From: Solirubrobacteraceae bacterium
GTDB taxonomy: Bacteria > Actinomycetota > Thermoleophilia > Solirubrobacterales > Solirubrobacteraceae
Assembly: GCA_024711025.1 (NCBI GenBank)
Contig: JANJTP010000001.1
Span: 1 to 48,493 of the forward strand
Direction of reading: 5' to 3'
Length of the DNA: 48,493 nucleotides
In this document: positions 42,209 through 48,493 of the stretch, piece after piece
Layout: the number at the start of each line of letters is the position of its first letter
Numbering within the stretch: position 1 is the first letter of the stretch
Notes under the pieces: model-generated
Seen by the model: only the letters and a program-made list of their open reading frames with translations
Database searches by the model: none
Told to the model about the DNA's origin: nothing
Made by a program: the position numbers and the translations under genes

Positions 42209-42886
42209 CTACGCGGCACGGGCGCGCCCGCGCCCGCGCACCGACCAGAGCAGCAGCGCCGCGGCCTGCGCCAGCACGAGCGCCGCGAGCGCGCCGGCCG
42301 CCCAGCTCCAGAAGGCGTCGGGGTAGAGGCTGCGCAGCGTGTCGCCGCTGGCGAATCGCCACGAGTCGCCGCTGAAGAAGAGCTCGTGGAAAGCCGTGAA
42401 GGCGCCGCTGAAGTCGGCCAGCATCGCGAGGCCGACGGCGCCGAACGCCCCGAGGGTGAGCAGCGCCCCGGCTCGTGTGCCGCGCCGCAGCGCCCCCGCG
42501 CGACGCGACGCCGCCAGCGCCGTGCCGGCGAGCAGCGCCGCCGCCAGCAGCCAGGCGACGAGCAAGCCGCGCACCAGTCGCCTGACGTCCTCCATGTGGC
42601 TCACCTCGCGCGCGTCGAACGCCTGCCCTCCGGAGGGCAGGCGCGCCCCGCGCAGCTGCTCGACGCCGTCCCCCGCCCACGGCTGGATCGAGCGGACCCC
42701 GGTGACGCCGAGCGCCCGGCGCTCCTCGCCGCTGATGTCGATGCTCGGCCCGGGAACTCCGGGCGCCGCGTAGACGGCGCCGACCAGCCACGGCTGGGCG
42801 ACGGCCAGCAGCGCGTTTCCGAGCAGCACCGGCGGGATCGCGAAGGCGAGCAGCGCCACGAGCAGCGGGGCGGCGCGTCGGCGCAC
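42209..42886 (-). CDS. DUF1461 (TIGR01906-type) integral membrane protein
   Basis: The 225-residue protein has about four membrane helices, an extracytoplasmic loop after helix 1, and the family's conserved features SHMEDVRRLV and FTAFHELFFSGDSWRFASGDTLRSLYPDAFW. The biochemical role of the family is not known. The GTG at 42886 lies 7 bp inside the end region of the cytochrome gene's spacer (start 6 bp after its stop), so it is the last gene of the oxidoreductase-dsbB-cytochrome run. Context suggests an envelope redox or electron-transfer role. Confidence 0.82.
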   Translation of the reverse strand: MRRRAAPLLVALLAFAIPPVLLGNALLAVAQPWLVGAVYAAPGVPGPSIDISGEERRALGVTGVRSIQPWAGDGVEQLRGARLPSGGQAFDAREVSHMEDVRRLVRGLLVAWLLAAALLAGTALAASRRAGALRRGTRAGALLTLGAFGAVGLAMLADFSGAFTAFHELFFSGDSWRFASGDTLRSLYPDAFWSWAAGALAALVLAQAAALLLWSVRGRGRARAA

Positions 42887-42892
42887 CGGCGC

Positions 42893-43240
42893 TCAGCCGC
42901 CCGATGCGCGCGAGACGTACTCGGCGACCCTTCGGATCTCGGCGTCTGTCAGCTGGTCGTCGTACGACGGCATCCGGCCGCGACCGGCCTGCACCGTCCG
43001 CGCAACCGTGTCGACGCTGAGCTTCTTGCCGTCGAGGCTCGGGCCGACGTGGCCGACCGCCCCGGCCTGGGAGAGCCGGTGGCAGCCCGCGCAGCCGGTC
43101 TGCTGGAAGAGCTGCTCTCCGCTGAGACCCGGCTTGGGCGGGGCCATCGCCTGGTCGCTGCCGGGGCCGTCCCCGCCGCAGCCGGCGAGCAGACCCAGAG
43201 CCGCGCATGTCAGCGCGGCGGCGATCGTCGCTCGGCTCAT
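42893..43240 (-). CDS. Lipoprotein cytochrome c
   Basis: The 115-residue class I cytochrome c begins with a signal peptide and lipobox LLAGC (Cys21), so it is tethered outside the membrane. The heme motif is CAGCH (about 50-54) and the axial Met is in GRMPSYDDQLTDAEIRRVAEYV. Its start overlaps the dsbB-like stop (ATGA). I infer that it passes electrons between the DsbB-like protein or another dehydrogenase and a terminal oxidase. Confidence 0.92.
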   Translation of the reverse strand: MSRATIAAALTCAALGLLAGCGGDGPGSDQAMAPPKPGLSGEQLFQQTGCAGCHRLSQAGAVGHVGPSLDGKKLSVDTVARTVQAGRGRMPSYDDQLTDAEIRRVAEYVSRASGG

Positions 43241-43845
43241 GTCGCCAGCACCTCCGGCTCGCGCTCGTCGCGATCGGCGGTCCCGTCGTCACGCGTGCCC
43301 CACGCGGCGACCAGCAGCACCGCGATCGTCGCGAAGGCGCTCAGCGCGAGCATCGGGATCGTCACGTAGCCGAACTCGTCGATCCACTTCGTCGAGCACG
43401 GTGCGCCGATCTTGCAGCTCGCGCTCTCGGCGCCGGGATTGGCCTCGATGTAGAGGTGCCAGATCGACACGGCGCCGCCCACGAGCGGAAAGGCGATCGC
43501 GTAGAGCAGCGCCTCGCGCGAGCTGCGCCGCAGCGCTGCGATCAGCAGGATCACGGCCAGCGGGTACATCGCGATCCGCTGGTACCAGCAGAGCCGGCAG
43601 GGGATGAAGTGCGAGACCTCGGAGAAGAAGAGGCTGCCGAGCGTCGCCGTCAGCGCGAGCGCCCAGGCGAGCCAGATCGCCCTCGTGCCGAGCAGGTCGC
43701 GCATGTCGGCTAGGAAGTCGCGCGCCGGGCGCCAGGCCAGCGAGAGGAGCGCGAGCACGAGCAGCGCGCCGAGCGTGACCTGCAGCACGACGGCGCCGGC
43801 CGCGAGGAGGGTCGAGACGAGGTCGGTCCAGTCGCTGCGGCTCAC
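43237..43845 (-). CDS. DsbB-family disulfide bond formation protein
   Basis: The 202-residue four-helix membrane protein has both redox pairs of DsbB: CRLCWYQRIAMYPL at the end of one helix (CxxC) and ASCKIGAPCSTKW in the second external loop. It would reoxidise a DsbA-like thiol oxidase and pass electrons to quinone. No DsbA gene is in the window. GTG at 43845 overlaps the oxidoreductase stop (GTGA) and its own stop overlaps the cytochrome start. Confidence 0.88.
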   Translation of the reverse strand: MSRSDWTDLVSTLLAAGAVVLQVTLGALLVLALLSLAWRPARDFLADMRDLLGTRAIWLAWALALTATLGSLFFSEVSHFIPCRLCWYQRIAMYPLAVILLIAALRRSSREALLYAIAFPLVGGAVSIWHLYIEANPGAESASCKIGAPCSTKWIDEFGYVTIPMLALSAFATIAVLLVAAWGTRDDGTADRDEREPEVLAT

Positions 43846-45104
43846 GCTGGGGCGGGACGGTAGCGGTCCAGCGGGCCGTATCGGAACCGCCCCGGTCGCA
43901 GCGGGTGCGGGTCGTCGCTCGGCTGCGTGCCGCTGAGCAGCTCGGCGACGATCCGGCCGGTGACCGGCGCGAGCTGCAGCCCCCACATGCCGTGGCCGGT
44001 CGCCAGCGTGACGTTGTCGAGCGACGGGCTGCGTCCGACGATCGGGAGCCCGTCCGGGCTGCACGGCCGTAGGCCCCGCCACACCTCCAGGACCGGGCGG
44101 CGGTCGAGGCCGGTTAGCAGCTCTCGCGCCTGCCGGTCGATCGCGTCGACGCGCCGCTGGTCGACCCGCAGGTCGGTGCCCGCGATCTGCAGTCCGCCGG
44201 TGAGGCGCAGCCGGTCGGCCAGCGGCGTGACGACCACGCGCCGGTCCAGGAACCAGGTCGGGATCTCGAGGTCGCCTGCCGCCGGTGCGAGGTCGACGTG
44301 GTAGCCCTTGCCGCCCTGGACGGGGAGGCCCGGGATCAGCTCCGGCGCCCACGCTCCGGTGGCGAGCACGAGCTCGCCGACGGCCAGCTCGCCGGCGCTC
44401 GTCGCGAGGGAGGCCACGCGTCGCCCGCCGCCGCGGCGCAGCGCGTGGACCTCGACGCCGGTGCGGAACGTCACCCCGGCCCGGCGCGCCTCGTCGGCGA
44501 GCGCCGTCACGAAGCGCTGTGGGTCGCAGTGCGCGTCGCCCGGCGTGAACAGGGCGCCGGCGGGCGTCGCGGCGATCTGCGGGCAGGCGGAGCGCACCGC
44601 TTCGCCGTCGAGGACCTCGACGCACACGGCCGGGGAGATCTGCTCGCGCGCCGCGTCGAACGACTCGTGGGACCCGTAGACGCTGAGGAAGCCCCGCTGC
44701 GCGAACCCGGTGTCCAGGCGCTCGCCGAGCTCGCGGTGCATCGCGAGGCTCCTCATGGCGAGCGAGCCGAGGGTGGCCGCGGCGGCGCGCTCGCGCGCCG
44801 GCGAGGTGGCGGCGAGGAAGCGGGCCAGCCAGGGGAGGACCGATGGCCGAGGCGCGATCGAGAACGCTCCGGCTCGGTCGAGCATCGACCGCAGGCCGAA
44901 GCGCACCGCCGCTCGGCTCGCCAGCGGCGTGACGTGGGTGGCGCCGACGATGCCCGCGTTCCCCTGCGAGCAGGCGGCGCCGACCTCCGCCATGCGCTCC
45001 ACCACCGTGACGGTGGCGCCGCGGCCGGCGAGCTCGAGCGCCGTCGCCACGCCGATGACGCCGCCACCGACGACGACGACGTCGCTCGCCGCCGTCTCAG
45101 CCAT
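43842..45104 (-). CDS. FAD-dependent oxidoreductase, D-amino-acid dehydrogenase (DadA)-like
   Basis: The 420-residue DAO-fold enzyme begins with the dinucleotide-binding VVVGGGVIGVATALELAGRGATVTVVER (9-36). Later it has LVLATGAWAPELIPGLPVQGGKGYHVDL and the flavin-binding end LRPCSPDGLPIVGRSP...NVTLATGHGMWGLQLAPVTGR, as in DadA. It probably oxidises a D-amino acid, sarcosine or proline-like amine and feeds the respiratory chain. ATG at 45104 is next to an in-frame GTG at 45107; neither has a Shine-Dalgarno. It heads the run that includes the DsbB-like protein and cytochrome c. Confidence 0.87.
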   Translation of the reverse strand: MAETAASDVVVVGGGVIGVATALELAGRGATVTVVERMAEVGAACSQGNAGIVGATHVTPLASRAAVRFGLRSMLDRAGAFSIAPRPSVLPWLARFLAATSPARERAAAATLGSLAMRSLAMHRELGERLDTGFAQRGFLSVYGSHESFDAAREQISPAVCVEVLDGEAVRSACPQIAATPAGALFTPGDAHCDPQRFVTALADEARRAGVTFRTGVEVHALRRGGGRRVASLATSAGELAVGELVLATGAWAPELIPGLPVQGGKGYHVDLAPAAGDLEIPTWFLDRRVVVTPLADRLRLTGGLQIAGTDLRVDQRRVDAIDRQARELLTGLDRRPVLEVWRGLRPCSPDGLPIVGRSPSLDNVTLATGHGMWGLQLAPVTGRIVAELLSGTQPSDDPHPLRPGRFRYGPLDRYRPAPA

Positions 45105-45137
45105 CACGTGGGTCCGTGCGCCCCACCGGATCCGCGC

Positions 45138-46466
<1,329 letters not shown>

Positions 46467-46661
46467 GCTGTCTCGTGCCACTCCACGTCGTCGAAATGTC
46501 GTCGCGTCCATCCTAGGCGCCGTTTCGTACCGGCGCCCTCTGGGCGCTCACCGGCTTGTGCCCATCGGCATATGATCGCGGCGCCCGACCGCGGAGCGCG
46601 CTGCGCCGCGTCGCGCGTATCCGACCGACGTCGATCCGGCAGGAAGGGGAAGGGAGAAGCG

Positions 46662-47315
46662 ATGAGAGTCGAGGAGGTCATGTCGCACGAGGTCACCACC
46701 GTGGGTCCTGACACGTCGCTGAAGGAGGCGGCGCGCCTGCTCGCCGGGCGCCGCGTGTCCGGGATGCCCGTCGTCGACGGCGACGGTGCGGTGGTCGGCG
46801 TCATCTCCGAAGCCGACGTGCTGGCCAAGGAGCGCGCACGGCCGCGGGAGCACGCCAGCATGCTCGCGCGGCTGCTCCAGCGCCCCGACCCGCAGGAGGA
46901 GGAGAAGCTGGAGGCGCGGCTGGTCGGCGAGGCGATGACGTCGCCGGCGATCACGATCGAGCCCTTCTGGTCGGTCTCGGCAGCCGCCGAGCGGATGCTC
47001 GACGAGGAGGTCAACCGCCTGCCGGTCGTCTCGCTCGACGGCCGGCTGCTCGGCATCGTCACGCGCGCCGACATCGTCCGCGCGTTCGCCCGCAAGGACG
47101 CGGACATCGAGCGCGAGATCCGCGAGCAGCTCGAGCTTCAGCAGGCGCTGGCCGGCGATCGCCAGCCGCTCGACGTGCGGATCGCCGCGGGTGAGGTGAC
47201 GCTCAAGGGTCGCGTACGCAGGCGGATGGACGCCGAGGCGCTGCCGCAGGTGATCGCCCGGGTGACCGGGGTCGTCGGGGTGCGCAGCGAGATCGACTGG
47301 GACGAGGACCTCTAG
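46662..47315 (+). CDS. CBS-pair and BON domain protein
   Basis: The 217-residue soluble protein has two CBS repeats (about 1-60 and 85-140: MRVEEVMSHEVTTVGPDTSLKEAARLL and VGEAMTSPAITIEPFWSVSAAAERML). A BON domain follows (about 150-215) with DVRIAAGEVTLKGRVRRRMDAEALPQVIARVTGVVGV. CBS pairs sense adenine nucleotides; BON domains bind membranes or surfaces. The combination is common in actinobacterial stress/hypoxia regulons, but function here is inferred. GAAGGGGAAGGGAG gives a strong Shine-Dalgarno and TATGAT lies at 46571-46576. Confidence 0.9.
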   Translation: MRVEEVMSHEVTTVGPDTSLKEAARLLAGRRVSGMPVVDGDGAVVGVISEADVLAKERARPREHASMLARLLQRPDPQEEEKLEARLVGEAMTSPAITIEPFWSVSAAAERMLDEEVNRLPVVSLDGRLLGIVTRADIVRAFARKDADIEREIREQLELQQALAGDRQPLDVRIAAGEVTLKGRVRRRMDAEALPQVIARVTGVVGVRSEIDWDEDL

Positions 47316-47327
47316 CGGGCGGCGGGA

Positions 47328-47352
47328 GCGGCGCCGAGCCCGGCGGCGCCGC
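47328..47352. terminator. GC hairpin between convergent genes
   Basis: GCGGCGCCG (47328-47336) and CGGCGCCGC (47344-47352) form a 9-bp stem with a 7-base loop, filling the gap between the CBS-BON gene and the opposing membrane-protein gene. Confidence 0.55.
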
Positions 47353-47580
47353 CTACTCGGCGACGATGACGGCGAGCGCCATCGCCGCTACGGCGAGCAG
47401 CAGCGACACCGCGTAGATCGCGATGCCCGCCCCGCGCCCCCCCGGAAAGGCCGGCAAGCGCATGCCGGCGATGCCGATGAAGACCGCCCACGCCCCGAAC
47501 GCGACGCCGACGAGGTAGAACGGCGTGTGGTCTCGGCCGCCCTCGGCCGCCAGGACGAGCAGCGCCTGCGCGAGCTCCAT
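47353..47580 (-). CDS. Small two-helix membrane protein of unknown function
   Basis: The 75-residue protein has a first hydrophobic segment FYLVGVAFGAWAVFIGIAGM (about 21-40), a basic, glycine-rich turn PAFPGGRGAG, and a second helix IAIYAVSLLLAVAAMALAVIVA. No family is evident. TACCGT ends 6 nt before the ATG at 47580, another leaderless-type start; an in-frame GTG-type extension to 47631 is less likely. It lies between the dcd gene upstream on the same strand and the convergent CBS-BON gene. Confidence 0.65.
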   Translation of the reverse strand: MELAQALLVLAAEGGRDHTPFYLVGVAFGAWAVFIGIAGMRLPAFPGGRGAGIAIYAVSLLLAVAAMALAVIVAE

Positions 47581-47691
47581 CCCGCGACGGTACCCGACCG
47601 GCCGGGCCGTGGGCAAGCGCCGGCCGCGCACTCGACGGGGGCGACCTCGACCGGCGGTGGCGCGCGCCGCAGCGTGCGCCGAGGCCGCGTG

Positions 47692-48297
47692 CTACCCGAT
47701 CGACTCGTCCAGGGGAAGGCGCGCCGCGGGACCGCCCTCGTAGCGCGACTCGGTCGCCTCGACCTGGCCGTGGTAGTGGCTGCCGAGCTCTGGGTGGCCG
47801 TAGGGGCGCTCGGCCGGGCGGTCGAGCGTCATGAAGCTGAGCTGGGCGACCGGCAGCCCGGGCCAGAGCTTGATCGGCACGCGCGTCAGGTTGTTCAGCT
47901 CCAGCGTCAGCGTGCCCTTCCAGCCGGGGTCGCAGAAGCCCGCCGTGGCGTGGACGATCAGCCCGAGTCGGCCGAGCGAGCTCTTGCCCTCGATCCGGGC
48001 GACGATGTCGTCGGGCAGCTCGACCCACTCCTCGGTGCGCCCGAGGCAGAACTCGCCGGGATGGATGACGAACGGTTCGTCCTGCTCGACGACGACCTGC
48101 TCGGTCAGGTCGCGCGGCGGGTCGCGAAGGTCGATCGCCGTGACCCGGTGGTTGTGGAAGACGCGGAACGACCGCCCGAGCCGTACGTCGACGCTTGCCG
48201 GCTGGACCATGCCGGGGTCCCACGGCTCGATCCGCAGGCGCCCGTCTTCGACCAGGCGGCGGATCGTCGCGTCGGATAGGACCGAGCTGACCTCCAT
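47692..48297 (-). CDS. dcd: dCTP deaminase (probably dUMP-forming)
   Basis: The 201-residue trimeric dUTPase-fold enzyme converts dCTP to dUTP, or to dUMP in bifunctional forms. Features are VQPASVDVRLGRSFRVF, the catalytic EGKSSLGRLGL, HATAGFCDPGWKGTLTLELNN and LWPGLPVAQLSF. The TAGF turn resembles the bifunctional dCTP deaminase/dUTPase of mycobacteria rather than the E. coli enzyme (TAHR). It ends with YEGGPAARLPLDES. The gene stands alone on the minus strand; supply of dUMP for thymidylate synthesis and keeping uracil out of DNA fit the UDG nearby. Confidence 0.92.
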   Translation of the reverse strand: MEVSSVLSDATIRRLVEDGRLRIEPWDPGMVQPASVDVRLGRSFRVFHNHRVTAIDLRDPPRDLTEQVVVEQDEPFVIHPGEFCLGRTEEWVELPDDIVARIEGKSSLGRLGLIVHATAGFCDPGWKGTLTLELNNLTRVPIKLWPGLPVAQLSFMTLDRPAERPYGHPELGSHYHGQVEATESRYEGGPAARLPLDESIG

Positions 48298-48404
48298 GGG
48301 CGCCAGTCTGCCACCTGGCGGCGACGCGCCGCCTGCTCGCCCGGCTCGACGGCGCGAGGCTCTGGCGGCTCTCGGCCGCGGCGCCGTGCCGGCTCGCCCG
48401 GCGC

Positions 48405-48493
48405 TCAGCGCTCGCCGCCCGCCTCCGGCTCGCGCTCGCCGTGGTGGGCGAGCGCCCCCGCGGGCCGCGTGCGCGGCGGCGCCGGCGGGCGCG
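48405..48493 (-). CDS. Possible C-terminal end of a gene cut by the window edge
   Basis: A minus-strand frame without stops enters from the right edge and ends in TGA at 48407-48405. It would encode 28 residues, Pro/Ala/Arg-rich then ALAHHGEREPEAGGER, resembling the flexible charged tail of many actinobacterial proteins. The stretch is too short to name and may be chance in GC-rich DNA. Confidence 0.35.
   Translation of the reverse strand, partial: RPPAPPRTRPAGALAHHGEREPEAGGER

Overview
The window is about 48.5 kb of very GC-rich DNA, densely packed with short intergenic gaps, many GTG/TTG starts and many stop/start overlaps. The gene content points to a high-GC actinobacterial lineage, most likely class Thermoleophilia (Solirubrobacterales-type). 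The grounds are a short collagen-like protein with KKG-T-I-TG decapeptide repeats, a fused PafBC-type WYL regulator, a full-length Lhr helicase, a family-5 uracil-DNA glycosylase and a class III-like polyhydroxyalkanoate (PHA) synthase. The assignment is inferred from content; there is no rRNA or tRNA in the window to confirm it.

Layout. 1-5.5 kb: a 110-bp tandem repeat at the left edge, small secreted and VOC proteins, the collagen-like protein, and a single-chain UvrD-type helicase with a PD-(D/E)XK/Fe-S nuclease domain. 5.5-10.8 kb: an inositol-phosphatase family enzyme, a basic coiled-coil/phasin-like protein behind a LexA-type SOS box, the Fe-S carrier Mrp, and an HD-GYP/GAF/GGDEF c-di-GMP protein. 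11-17 kb: a PHA island with a PhaE/PhaR-like partner, PhaC, a PhaB-type reductase, an XRE regulator, a second PhaC-like protein on the opposite strand, 3-hydroxybutyrate dehydrogenase, a phasin with an operator-like palindrome over its promoter, then beta-carbonic anhydrase and a 7Fe ferredoxin. 17-25.9 kb: an NAD(P)-binding protein, an amidase, a CitA-type citrate synthase, groES-groEL with two CIRCE operators, an ASCH protein, and a Nudix hydrolase, a Crp/Fnr regulator and a glycerophosphodiesterase. 26-31.3 kb: Lhr and UDG. 31.4-35 kb: a lipoprotein and the dTDP-sugar genes rmlA-rmlD-rmlB (no rmlC). 35-41 kb: a PPOX-fold protein, PafBC-type regulator, YhaM-like nuclease, L,D-transpeptidase, sterol-desaturase-family membrane protein and a small zinc-ribbon protein. 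41.2-45.1 kb: a tightly coupled operon of an FAD oxidoreductase, a DsbB-like protein, a lipoprotein cytochrome c and a DUF1461 membrane protein, followed by Sua5. 45.1-48.5 kb: gltA, a CBS-BON protein, a small membrane protein, dcd and a probable cut gene end.

How it works together. The PHA island carries synthesis (reductase and synthase), granule coat (phasin), mobilisation (hydroxybutyrate dehydrogenase) and a candidate regulator; no beta-ketothiolase gene is present. DNA-repair and damage-response functions are spread through the window (UvrD/nuclease, Lhr, UDG, PafBC-type, LexA box, Dcd).

Two genome-wide habits stand out. At least twelve genes have a TANNNT -10-like hexamer 6-10 nt before the start codon and no Shine-Dalgarno sequence, which suggests leaderless mRNAs. 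Four genes end inside short tandem-repeat arrays whose repeat unit includes the gene's own stop codon.
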